The position numbers and the translations under genes were made by a program. From Pseudomonadota bacterium (lineage in GTDB: Bacteria > Pseudomonadota > Alphaproteobacteria > Rhizobiales > Beijerinckiaceae): 35,533 nt of DNA. The stretch spans positions 1 through 35,533 of the forward strand of contig JAFAEL010000163.1 of the NCBI GenBank assembly GCA_023423995.1. Direction: 5' to 3'. Below the pieces are notes generated by a model. The model was given only the letters and a program-made list of their open reading frames with translations. It searched no databases and had not been told where the DNA came from. Each line of letters opens with the position of its first letter. Within the stretch, counting starts at the first letter, position 1. Shown one piece after another: positions 22,927 to 30,357 of the stretch.

Positions 22927-23086
22927 GGCGGCGAATCGGACCTGATACTTATAGCAGTCGCCCGTTCTCCCCGACGGCGATCCCTGACAGGCCAGCCCTG
23001 CGCGCGGCGCCAAGGCCGCTTGGCGGACCCGTCCGGCCGCTCTACGTACCGCCGGCTCGGCCGGCCGAGCGAGCCGGAGCACGCCA

Positions 23087-24526
23087 TTGGACAGCCAGGA
23101 ATTTCGCCGCTGGTCGCACCAGGCCGCCGATTGGTCTGCCGACTATCTCGAGAGCCTCCCCGGCAGGCCCGTGAGGGCGCAGGTGGAGCCAGGCCAGATC
23201 TTCCGCCAGATCCCGGATGCTCCGCCCGAGGCAGGCGAGCCGATGGAGGCGATCTTCGCCGATCTCGACCGCGTGATCATGCCCGGCATGACCCATTGGC
23301 AGCATCCGCGCTTCTTCGCCTACTTCCCCGCCAATGCTTCGCCGCCCTCGGTCATCGCCGAGCAGGTGACGGCTGCGATCGCGGCCCAATGCATGCTCTG
23401 GCAGACCTCGCCCGCCGCGACCGAACTCGAGACCCGGATGCTCGATTGGCTGCGCGGCATGATCGGCCTGCCGGAAGCCTTCTCCGGCGTCATCCAGGAT
23501 TCCGCCTCGACCTCGACCCTGGCTGCCCTTCTCACGGCCCGCGAGCGGGCGCTCGGCCATAAGGGGAACAGCGAGGGCCTGTTCGGGCAGACGCCGCTGC
23601 GCGTCTACGCCTCGGCCCAGGTGCATTCATCGGTCGACAAGGCCGTTCGGATCGCCGGGTTCGGCGACCGTAACCTCGTCCGCATCCCGACCGCAGGACC
23701 CTTGTTCGGGATGGATGTCGGGGCCCTCAGGCAGGCCGTGGAGGCGGATATCGCGGCCGGGCTCAAGCCGGCCGCGATCGTGGCGGCGCTCGGCGGCACC
23801 TCGATCGGCGCCTGCGACGACATCGCGTCACTCGCAGAGATCGCCCGGGCGCACGACATCTTCCTGCATGTGGACGCGGCCTGGGCGGGCTCGGCCATGA
23901 TCTGCCCCGAGCACCGCGCCCTGATGCGGGGCGCGGAACTCGCCGACAGCTTCGTGTTCAACCCGCACAAGTGGCTGTTCACGAATTTCGACTGCTCGGC
24001 CCATTTCGTGCGCGACCCGAAGGCCCTGACGGATACCCTGGGCATCCGCCCGCCCTTCCTGCGCACCCTCGGGGCGGAGGGCTTCGTCGATTACAACGAA
24101 TGGTCCGTGCCGCTCGGCCGCCGTTTCCGGGCGCTGAAGCTGTGGTTTGTGATCCGCTCCTACGGCGTCGAGGCGCTACGGAGCATGATCCGCGACCACA
24201 TCGCCTGGTCGGGCGAACTCGCCGAAGCGATCGGGCGGGAGCCGGATTTCGCCGTCGTCACGCGGCCGATCCTGTCGCTCTTCACCTTCCGGTACGCGCC
24301 TGCGGGGACGAGCGAGGAGGAGCGCGACCGGCTCAACGCCCGGCTGGTCGAGGCGGTCAATGCGGATGGCCGGATCTACCTCACGCAGACGACGCATGAG
24401 GGGCGGTTCGTCATCCGCTTCCAGGCCGGCGCAACGGGCACAACCCGGGAAGACGTTCTCTCGACGCTCGCGGTGGTCCGCGAACTGGCCCCGCGGGCGC
24501 GCGAGGCCGCAAGCCGGGCAGCCTGA
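23087..24526 (+). CDS. PLP-dependent decarboxylase, aromatic-L-amino-acid decarboxylase family
   Basis: The 479-residue protein belongs to the group II PLP decarboxylases. The PLP lysine is Lys295 in FNPHKW, the pyridine-nitrogen Asp is Asp263 in HVDAAWAG, and the ring-stacking His is His180 in SAQVHSSVDKA. The N-terminal block HPRFFAYFPANASPPSV matches aromatic amino acid decarboxylases (DOPA, tryptophan, tyrosine, phenylalanine) better than glutamate decarboxylases. The substrate within the family is open. The start is TTG at 23087 with GGAG 7 bases upstream. Its stop codon lies in the loop of a perfect hairpin. Confidence 0.92.
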   Translation: MDSQEFRRWSHQAADWSADYLESLPGRPVRAQVEPGQIFRQIPDAPPEAGEPMEAIFADLDRVIMPGMTHWQHPRFFAYFPANASPPSVIAEQVTAAIAAQCMLWQTSPAATELETRMLDWLRGMIGLPEAFSGVIQDSASTSTLAALLTARERALGHKGNSEGLFGQTPLRVYASAQVHSSVDKAVRIAGFGDRNLVRIPTAGPLFGMDVGALRQAVEADIAAGLKPAAIVAALGGTSIGACDDIASLAEIARAHDIFLHVDAAWAGSAMICPEHRALMRGAELADSFVFNPHKWLFTNFDCSAHFVRDPKALTDTLGIRPPFLRTLGAEGFVDYNEWSVPLGRRFRALKLWFVIRSYGVEALRSMIRDHIAWSGELAEAIGREPDFAVVTRPILSLFTFRYAPAGTSEEERDRLNARLVEAVNADGRIYLTQTTHEGRFVIRFQAGATGTTREDVLSTLAVVRELAPRAREAASRAA

Positions 24527-24536
24527 GGCTGCCCGG
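24514..24536. terminator. perfect hairpin around the decarboxylase stop codon
   Basis: CCGGGCAGCC (24514-24523) and GGCTGCCCGG (24527-24536) form a perfect 10-bp stem. The loop is exactly the TGA stop codon. It lies between convergent genes, so it probably ends or protects both transcripts; no T tract is present. Confidence 0.55.
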
Positions 24537-24546
24537 CGGATAAGCG

Positions 24547-24993
24547 CTAGTCGATGATCTCGACGATGCGGCGGGTGCGCGGCTCGACCAGCACCGTGCG
24601 GTCGTTCACGACCGTATAGCGGTGATCGCGCACGCCGTACTCGGCCGGCACCTCGTAATAGGTCACACCATCGGCGGGCAGCACAGTGCCGACCCGGATC
24701 TCCTCGCGGTAGCGATAGGACGGGACGTTGCGGCTCTCGACATAGGTCCGGAAGCGCGGGCGCGTATCGATGCCCAGGATGCCGCCGACCGTACCGGTCG
24801 CCGCGCCCACAGCGCCGCCCACGACTCCGCCAACCACGCCGCCCACCGGGCCGCCGACCGCTGCGCCCGTATCCGCACCGCTGCGCGCGCCGGAGGCAGC
24901 GCCCGGGATCGTACCCTGCGCCAGCGCGCCCGAGACCGGGGCCGCAGCGATACCGGCCGCGAGCGCTGCGGCCATCAACACCGTGTTCCTCAT
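24547..24993 (-). CDS. DUF1236 family secreted protein
   Basis: The 148-residue protein has a signal peptide (residues 1-25, LMAAALAAGIAAAPVSGALAQ). A Gly/Ala/Val repeat stretch (GGVVGGVVGGAVG) follows, which may be glycine-zipper-like. The C-terminal DUF1236 domain contains VGTVLPADGVTYYEVP and YTVVNDRTVLVEPRTRRIVEI. Such proteins are abundant in Hyphomicrobiales and periplasmic; their role is unknown. Confidence 0.9.
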   Translation of the reverse strand: MRNTVLMAAALAAGIAAAPVSGALAQGTIPGAASGARSGADTGAAVGGPVGGVVGGVVGGAVGAATGTVGGILGIDTRPRFRTYVESRNVPSYRYREEIRVGTVLPADGVTYYEVPAEYGVRDHRYTVVNDRTVLVEPRTRRIVEIID

Positions 24994-25232
24994 CGAAGTC
25001 CTCCGTCTGCCGCCTGTGCGGCAATCGGGGCCTCAACGGAGCCGTAACGGCCGAGGTTCCCGGACAACCTTCGCGGGTGTGCCCGATGATTGCTGCTCGC
25101 GGCGGTGGCGCGCTGCGCCAGATCCCGCTTCGTCGCGTGAGGGCGCAGGGTGGCGACCCAGTCCGGTGCGGTTGCGCAGTGGCTCACCCGCGCCCGCAAT
25201 GACGGACAGGGCCGCCTCTGCCGGGAGGTACC
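24994..25232. other. non-coding stretch, nothing recognised
   Basis: The 239 bp upstream of the DUF1236 gene contain no convincing gene or repeat. Together with 25479-25678 and the uncertain small gene between them, this makes a 685-bp gene-poor interval. Confidence 0.5.
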
Positions 25233-25478
25233 CTACGAGCCGCCCCCTCCGACATTGTCGTCGGAGGTATCGACCTGGATCGGAGGTCGGCTGGTGGGGG
25301 CGGCCGGTCGGGCCCGAGCTCGGGTCGGAGTCAAGGCCGGAAGCGCTCGATGCTGCTGGCGCGACACCGCCGTGGACTCGGCAAGATGCCGACCCGGCCT
25401 CACGCCCTCACGGGCGGAGGCCTGTCCCGCAGCAAGGATCGTCACGATCAACAGGCAGGTTCTTGCGCCGCTGCTCAT
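25233..25478 (-). CDS. small secreted protein, hypothetical
   Basis: The reading frame encodes 81 residues. It has a good signal peptide (MSSGARTCLLIVTILAAGQASA, cleavage near residue 22). A Pro/Arg/Ala-rich tail ends in a short acidic and glycine segment. GAAGGA lies 9 bases before the ATG at 25478. No family was recognised. The case rests on the signal peptide and ribosome-binding site; the rest of the sequence has low complexity and could be chance. Confidence 0.45.
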   Translation of the reverse strand: MSSGARTCLLIVTILAAGQASAREGVRPGRHLAESTAVSRQQHRALPALTPTRARARPAAPTSRPPIQVDTSDDNVGGGGS

Positions 25479-25600
25479 CTTCGCAATCCTTCTCTTTGAG
25501 ACGAATTGAGATGGAGCCACAGCCGGTGCCCGCACACTGGCACGAATCGCGGGGACCGGGCTGAGGCCTTGCTGCTGCGGGCGGTACCGGATCGCGAGAA

Positions 25601-25647
25601 CGAGGCCGGGCGTTTCGCCTTCGCAAGCTCGGCGAAACTCAGCCTCG
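25601..25647 (+). promoter_or_regulatory. extended hairpin upstream of the ferric-reductase-like gene
   Basis: GTTTCGCC (25612-25619) pairs perfectly with GGCGAAAC (25631-25638) across an 11-base loop. An outer stem CGAGGC (25601-25606) pairs with GCCTCG (25642-25647). The structure ends 31 bp before the ATG. It could be a 5'-UTR control element or the terminator of a short upstream transcript. Confidence 0.4.
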
Positions 25648-25678
25648 CGGCTGAGCCCCGGAGCGGGCGGAGGCGGGG

Positions 25679-27034
25679 ATGAGGCGCATCACGATCGCAT
25701 TCTGGGCCGCCCTTCTGCTCGTCGGAGCCCTGTGGCTGGCGGCAGATCCGGAGAGCCTAGCGCCGTCGGGGTTCTTTGCGCTGCGCGGATCGATGGTCCA
25801 GCTGAGCGGCGTTCTGGCGATCACCTGCATGAGCCTCGCCACCATCCTCGCAACCCGCCCGAAATGGCCGGAGCGGTGGACCGGCGGGCTCGACAAGATG
25901 TACCGGCTGCACAAGTGGCTCGGCATCGGCGCCCTGGTCCTGGCCGTCCTGCACTGGCTCTGGTCGGAAGCCCCGAAATGGGCCGTGCGACTCGGCTGGC
26001 TCGACCGCCCGCAGCGCGGACCCCGAGCGGTTCCGGATCATGCGATCGAGCAATTCCTCCGGACCTGGCGGGGGACAGCGGAGACGATCGGCGAATGGGC
26101 CTTCTACGCTGCCGTGCTGCTGATCGCGGCAGCCCTCATCAACCGCGTTCCGTACCGGCTGTTCTACAAGACGCACCGCCTCCTGGCCGTGGTCTATGTC
26201 GCCCTGGTGCTGCACGCGCTGGTTCTGGTCCGGCCGGCCTACTGGCTATCGCCGCTCGGCGTCGCCCTCGCGGTTCTCCTGGCATGCGGCGCATGGGCTG
26301 CGCTGGTGGTGCTCTTTCGGCGCGTCGGCGCCGGTCGGAAGGCGGCCGGGACGATCGAGCGGCTGCACTACGATCCGACCCTGCGGGTGCTCGAGGGCAT
26401 CGTGGATGTTCCGCAGGGCTGGCCCGGCCACAAGCCGGGACAATTCGCCTTCGTCACCTCGGATGAGGACGAGGGAGCGCATCCTTACACGATCGCCTCC
26501 GCCTGGCGCCCGTCCGAGCACCGACTGACATTCATCACGAAGGAGCTCGGCGATCACACGAAACGCCTCCCGGACGCGCTCCGGATCGGGCAGCCGGTGA
26601 CGATCGAGGGCCCCTACGGCTACTTCACCTTCGACGACGACTGCGCGCGCCAGATCTGGGTCGGTGGCGGGATCGGGATCACGCCGTTCATTGCCCGCAT
26701 GAAGCAGCTCGCGATGGACCGGCGCGACTATCCGGACCGGCCGCACGACCAGCCGGTCGATCTCTTCCACAGCACGGCCGAATACAGCGAGGATGCGATC
26801 CGGAAGCTGATTGCGGACGCGGCTGCCGCCGGCGTGCGCCTCCACGTCCTGCACGACCCCCGCGACGGCAGGCTCGGCGGCGATGCGATCCGGGTGGCCG
26901 TTCCGGATTGGCGGGCGGCCAGCGTGTGGTTCTGCGGCCCGCCGGGCTTCGGAGCAGCGCTGCGGGACGACCTGGCGCGACATGGCCTGCGCGTCTCCGA
27001 GCGGTTCCACCAGGAACTGTTCGCGATGCGGTGA
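25679..27034 (+). CDS. ferric reductase-like transmembrane flavohemoprotein
   Basis: The 451-residue protein has about six membrane segments in residues 1-215 with paired histidines (LHKWLGIGALVLAVLHW and KTHRLLAVVYVALVLHAL) suited to bind heme. An FAD-binding domain follows (KPGQFAFV, HPYTIAS). The NAD(P)H-binding part has IWVGGGIGITPFIARMK and ends in WFCGPPGFGAALRDDL. This is the ferric reductase/NADPH-oxidase fold, moving electrons from NAD(P)H across the membrane. The acceptor (iron, oxygen, copper) cannot be told. It converges on the VIT-family gene. Confidence 0.9.
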   Translation: MRRITIAFWAALLLVGALWLAADPESLAPSGFFALRGSMVQLSGVLAITCMSLATILATRPKWPERWTGGLDKMYRLHKWLGIGALVLAVLHWLWSEAPKWAVRLGWLDRPQRGPRAVPDHAIEQFLRTWRGTAETIGEWAFYAAVLLIAAALINRVPYRLFYKTHRLLAVVYVALVLHALVLVRPAYWLSPLGVALAVLLACGAWAALVVLFRRVGAGRKAAGTIERLHYDPTLRVLEGIVDVPQGWPGHKPGQFAFVTSDEDEGAHPYTIASAWRPSEHRLTFITKELGDHTKRLPDALRIGQPVTIEGPYGYFTFDDDCARQIWVGGGIGITPFIARMKQLAMDRRDYPDRPHDQPVDLFHSTAEYSEDAIRKLIADAAAAGVRLHVLHDPRDGRLGGDAIRVAVPDWRAASVWFCGPPGFGAALRDDLARHGLRVSERFHQELFAMR

Positions 27035-27044
27035 GTGCGCAGGG

Positions 27045-27063
27045 CGCCCGGCCGAAGCGGGCG
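27045..27063. terminator. short hairpin after the ferric-reductase-like gene
   Basis: CGCCCG and CGGGCG form a 6-bp stem with a 7-base loop about 10 bp after the stop codon, between convergent genes. There is no T tract; the call is weak. Confidence 0.3.
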
Positions 27064-27117
27064 GAGGACGCTCGCGTCCCGAGGAGGCGCGCTTCAGGTT
27101 GCGCGGCTTCGTGCCCG

Positions 27118-27813
27118 TCAGATGGCGCGCCCGACAAGCGCGCCGATGAGGGCTGTCGCGCCCATCGCGACGGCGCCCCAGAAGGTGACGCGGAGCATCG
27201 GGCGCAGCACGCCGGCCCCGCCCGCCCGCGCCCCCACGGCCCCGAGCACCGCCAACCCGGCGAGGGAACCGACCGAGACCGCCACGCCCGTCAGATGGGT
27301 CGGCGCCACCACGGCGATGACGAGCGGGAGGAGGGCCCCGCTCGCGAAGGTCGCAGCGGAGGTGAGCGCGGCCTGCACGGGCTGCGCGACGACGTGCTCG
27401 GCAAGGCCGAGCTCGTCGCGGGCATGGGCGGCGAAGGCGTCCTTCGCGGTCATCTGCTCGGCCACCTTGCGGGCGAGGTCGGGCTCGACGCCGCGGGCCA
27501 CGTAGATCTGCGTCAGCTCGTTCAGCTCGGCATCGGGCATGGTCGCGAGCTCATGCCGCTCGCGTTCCAGGTCGGCCTGTTCCGTATCGGCCTGGGAGCT
27601 GACGGACACATACTCGCCGGCCGCCATCGACATCGCGCCGGCGACGAGGCTTGCGATGCCGGCCACGATGACCTCGCCGGGCCCTTTCGCGGCGGCCGCG
27701 ACTCCGACCACGAGGCTGGCCGTCGAGATGATCCCGTCATTCGCGCCGAGCACGGCGGCGCGGAGCCAGCCGATCCGGTGGATGAGGTGCGTTTCCCGAT
27801 GCAAAGGGTGCAT
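27118..27813 (-). CDS. VIT family (CCC1/VIT1-like) membrane protein
   Basis: The 231-residue protein has the VIT1/CCC1 pattern. The N-terminus reads RIGWLRAAVLGANDGIISTASLVVGVAAA, followed by LVAGAMSMAAGEYVSVSSQADTEQADLERER. An acidic helical domain then leads to three more membrane segments. Plant and yeast relatives move iron or manganese into the vacuole; bacterial ones probably move metals out of the cytoplasm. The start is the ATG at 27813; the frame is open further upstream but without family similarity. A neighbouring ferric-reductase-like gene makes a metal-related role plausible. Confidence 0.9.
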   Translation of the reverse strand: MHPLHRETHLIHRIGWLRAAVLGANDGIISTASLVVGVAAAAKGPGEVIVAGIASLVAGAMSMAAGEYVSVSSQADTEQADLERERHELATMPDAELNELTQIYVARGVEPDLARKVAEQMTAKDAFAAHARDELGLAEHVVAQPVQAALTSAATFASGALLPLVIAVVAPTHLTGVAVSVGSLAGLAVLGAVGARAGGAGVLRPMLRVTFWGAVAMGATALIGALVGRAI

Positions 27814-27939
27814 GCCGTCCCCCCATAAACCCGACAAGGCTATTCTCGCGGCCGAGCGGCGGAATGCGCATCGCTCTCCGCCAGCCTCACGTAAACCGGA
27901 TCTCCGCCTGAAGTCCCGGAGCATCGTCCGCCGTCCCCC

Positions 27940-28236
27940 CGCAAGGCCACGTCGCCGCGCTGGACGCCCACCCCGAACATGATCAGGCGCGAGCCGGACC
28001 GCTACGCCAAGTGGGCAGGCGGCATGGAGGGCGGCGACAGCAACCCGCTCGGGGCGCGGGCGCTCTACCTGTTCAAGGGCGGGAAGGACACGCTGTACCG
28101 GATCCACGGCACGAACGAGCCCTGGACCATCGGCGAGGCGGTCTCGTCCGGGTGCATCCGCATGATTAACCAGGACGTGATCGACCTTCACCGGCGGGTG
28201 CCGGTCGGCGCGAAGGTGGTGGTGCTCGGCAGCTAG
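27940..28236 (+). pseudogene. truncated L,D-transpeptidase (YkuD domain), C-terminal part
   Basis: The frame keeps the end of an L,D-transpeptidase: WTPTPNMIRREPDRY, NPLGARALYLF, and the active-site block HGTNEPWTIGEAVSSGCIRM with catalytic His and Cys. It closes with VPVGAKVVVL. The family normally has 100-200 more N-terminal residues, with a signal peptide and the first half of the YkuD domain. Here similarity fades near 27940 and an in-frame stop lies at 27892. An ATG at 27979 would give 85 residues without export signal. It is most likely a decayed gene, although the core motif is unbroken. Confidence 0.75.
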
Positions 28237-28257
28237 AGCGGACGCGGTCCGCCCCGA

Positions 28258-29259
28258 TTACCGGGCCTCGCTGTCTCCGACGGAGACGGACGGCTCCGCC
28301 AGCGCCGCCAAGGGCGAGCCGATCTCGACCGGCCCGGAGGTGAGCTTCTGAAGCCGCTCCGGGCCCGAGGTCCGGAGGATCGCCTTGAAGCTCGGGTGCA
28401 TCGATCCATCGGCGAACGTGTAGGTGACGGGCTTTCGTCCGCCCTCCACGACCCGGGCGACAGCGAGGTCGTCGCGCTCGGCCTTCGTTCGCACGAGGCT
28501 CGCCACCTCGGGATCGGTCTCATAGGCCGGGCAGGGTTCGCTCGCCACGAAGGGCTCGGCCGAGTTCGCGGCAAAGACGTAGCGCCCTCCGCAACTCGCG
28601 ACGCGCGGCGGGCGCCGCGTCACCTCGAAGTGGTCCGAGCCCTCCTTCAGGTTTCGCCAGAAGGCGACGTGCCGGTTCGAGCGTTGCTCGGCGAGGTTCT
28701 CGGGCGTGAAACGGAAGGGCAGCGCCTGGACCTGGATGCCGTCCTGTCCTCCCCGGAGCGCCTCCCGCGCCAGGGCGTAGAGCTCGGCGGCGCCGTCGTC
28801 CGTCATGGCGTAGCAGCCGGAGGAGGAGCAGGCGCCGTGGATCATGAGCGCGGAGCCGGTTCGCCCGAGCGCCCTGTCGAGCTCGTTCGGGAAGCCGAGG
28901 TCGAACGACAGGTGGAACGCCGAGTTCGGGTTCAGCTGGTCGAGCCCGACGGTGTAGAACCCCTCGGGTGTCTGCCGGTCCCCCTCGCGGATCTTGGGGC
29001 CGAGCTGGCCGGACCAGCGGCAGATCGGGTAGGTCTTCAGCCGGGCATACTCGCCGCCTGTGCTCCGCTTCCAGACCTCCAGCTCGTTCTCTTTCTTGAA
29101 CACGCGAATGAGAATGGGGTCCGCGGCCGTCATGCCGTTCCCATTCATCTTGGCGAGCAGGCCAGGCGGGATCGGTGTCTCCCCCTTGTGCTGCCCCATC
29201 GTCACGCAACCGGCGAGGAGGAGCGCGGCAGCGCCGCTCAGGACGACCTTCATCTTCAT
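28258..29259 (-). CDS. YafK-like L,D-transpeptidase lipoprotein
   Basis: The 333-residue protein has a lipoprotein signal with lipobox LLAGC (Cys18). The YkuD-type domain includes PKIREGDRQTPEGFYTV and the active site HGACSSSGCYAM with His141 and Cys149. This subgroup (YafK/DpaA-like) includes enzymes that cross-link peptidoglycan and ones that cut the bond between murein and Braun lipoprotein. The C-terminal 130 residues are family-specific. It is the intact neighbour of the truncated transpeptidase on the other strand. Confidence 0.9.
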   Translation of the reverse strand: MKMKVVLSGAAALLLAGCVTMGQHKGETPIPPGLLAKMNGNGMTAADPILIRVFKKENELEVWKRSTGGEYARLKTYPICRWSGQLGPKIREGDRQTPEGFYTVGLDQLNPNSAFHLSFDLGFPNELDRALGRTGSALMIHGACSSSGCYAMTDDGAAELYALAREALRGGQDGIQVQALPFRFTPENLAEQRSNRHVAFWRNLKEGSDHFEVTRRPPRVASCGGRYVFAANSAEPFVASEPCPAYETDPEVASLVRTKAERDDLAVARVVEGGRKPVTYTFADGSMHPSFKAILRTSGPERLQKLTSGPVEIGSPLAALAEPSVSVGDSEAR

Positions 29260-29271
29260 GGTTCTGGAGCC

Positions 29272-29610
29272 TTAGCCGCAGACAATCTTTCCGCACCGTC
29301 CAAGAGCCTTGACGATCCTGGAGAGTGTGACGGGTCCCGGGTAGCCGGCGACGCTTGCGGCACCGGCAACGAATGAGGGCGTCGACGAGAGGCCGAGATC
29401 GGCTGCCAGCTTCATCTGGACCGATATGGCCTCCGCAACCTCCTGGCCTGCCGCTGACGCCATGTTGCCTTCGTTCCCGAGGTTCATGCTTCGGGCCACC
29501 GCAATGGCGCGAGGTCCCTCCTTGGTGCCGGAGAGGCGAACAGGCCGCGGTAGCCCTGCCGCCGAAAGCGCAAATGTTCCGGCCAGAATGGCTCGGCGAG
29601 AGATCGTTAT
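29272..29610 (-). pseudogene. decayed DsbA-like thiol oxidoreductase (ScsC-like)
   Basis: The frame begins with a Tat-like signal (SRRAILAGTFALSAAGLP) and ends with a DsbA-type C-terminal half (AADLGLSSTPSFVAGAASVAG, cis-Pro region). The thioredoxin part with the CxxC active site is missing: only about ten residues separate the two. The place of the start codon reads ATA (29610-29608), with GGAG 5 bases upstream, so the start seems mutated from ATG. Two defects point to a pseudogene. An internal ATG at 29499 could make a 75-residue fragment without known function. Confidence 0.75.
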
Positions 29611-29669
29611 CGAAGCTCCAGGACCAAGGTTAAAGTCGTGTTACCGCGCGGCACCCAGTGCGCTAGCGC

Positions 29670-29955
29670 CTACATTCCCGCGGAGTTCAGCAGGTCGAGC
29701 AGTGCGTTCTTGCTCGACATGCCGACAATGCGGGCGTTCGCCGCGGTCCTGCTCGGGCCGTTGAGGGCGATAAGGGTCGGTGGCCCCTCCGCTTTCAGCC
29801 GCGCGAGCATCGCGCGCTCCCCGTCGCCATCGCGCGTGACATCGACGACGACCAGGGTGAGTTCGCCGAGCCGCTTCTTCACCACCGGATCAGCGAAGAC
29901 CGTGCGATCCATCGCTCTGCAGCTCGGACACCATTCGGCCGTGACATAGGCGACG
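29670..29955 (-). pseudogene. DsbD/ScsB gamma-domain fragment
   Basis: About 95 residues of a thioredoxin-like domain are readable: LVAYVTAEWCPSCRAMDRTVF with an intact CxxC, VVVDVTRDGDGERAML, and GPPTLIALNG with the cis-Pro. This is the C-terminal gamma domain of a DsbD/ScsB-type thiol transporter. The N-terminal domain and membrane part are absent: similarity stops near 29953, where the IS3-family remnant begins on the other strand. A chimeric frame runs on into the antisense of the transposase up to 30047 and should not be read as a real gene. Confidence 0.75.
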
Positions 29956-30200
29956 AGCTGCTCAACGGCGAGATCTTCTTCACGCTGAAGAAGGCCAGGA
30001 TCGTCATCGAGGGCTGGCGCAAGCACTACAACACCGTCCCGCCGCACTCGTCTCTGAGCTACGTCCCGCCCGCTCCACAGGTCGCCGGCTGCGCCAACCC
30101 GGCCTGCTCCGCCGGCCTCCCCAGGCGTCGCGCTCAGGCCGACAATGCATTAACCTTCAACCCAAACCACTCGTTGGGGGCCGGCCAGGATCACGTACCC
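29952..30200 (+). mobile_element. IS3-family transposase remnant (C-terminal end)
   Basis: The frame reads DELLNGEIFFTLKKARIV, then IEGWRKHYNTVPPHSSLSYV and PPAPQ, the conserved C-terminal end of IS3-family integrase-type transposases (DDE domain tail). The usual R in NTVRPHSSLGY is changed to P, and nothing upstream of the DELLNGE motif is left. The right end of the element is not certain; the family-like part ends near 30190. The left boundary coincides with the break in the DsbD fragment. Confidence 0.8.
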
Positions 30201-30357
30201 GGCCCGCTTCTCCCCGATCGGGAGCCTGCGGCGGCTCCCCGCTCGACTCGTACAAAGTTCGAGTGTGGCACCAGCTTACAGCCGGAGCCCCAACGGATGC
30301 CCCTCAGCGAATTGCCAGACTGTTTTTCAGCAGGACCGGTTCGTTTCGCTCAACTAC
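30201..30357. other. non-coding stretch after the IS remnant
   Basis: No gene was recognised. The transposase frame stays open to 30380 but without family-like sequence. The segment may hold the right end of the insertion element. Confidence 0.4.

Noticed and set aside
29956..30047. N-terminal 30 residues of the apparent thioredoxin fragment gene
   Set aside because: This part is antisense to the IS3 transposase tail, so the frame is a chimera made at the insertion break.
30257..30272. tRNA-like GTTCGAG followed by GGCACCA
   Set aside because: The T-stem does not pair and no acceptor or anticodon stem fits upstream.
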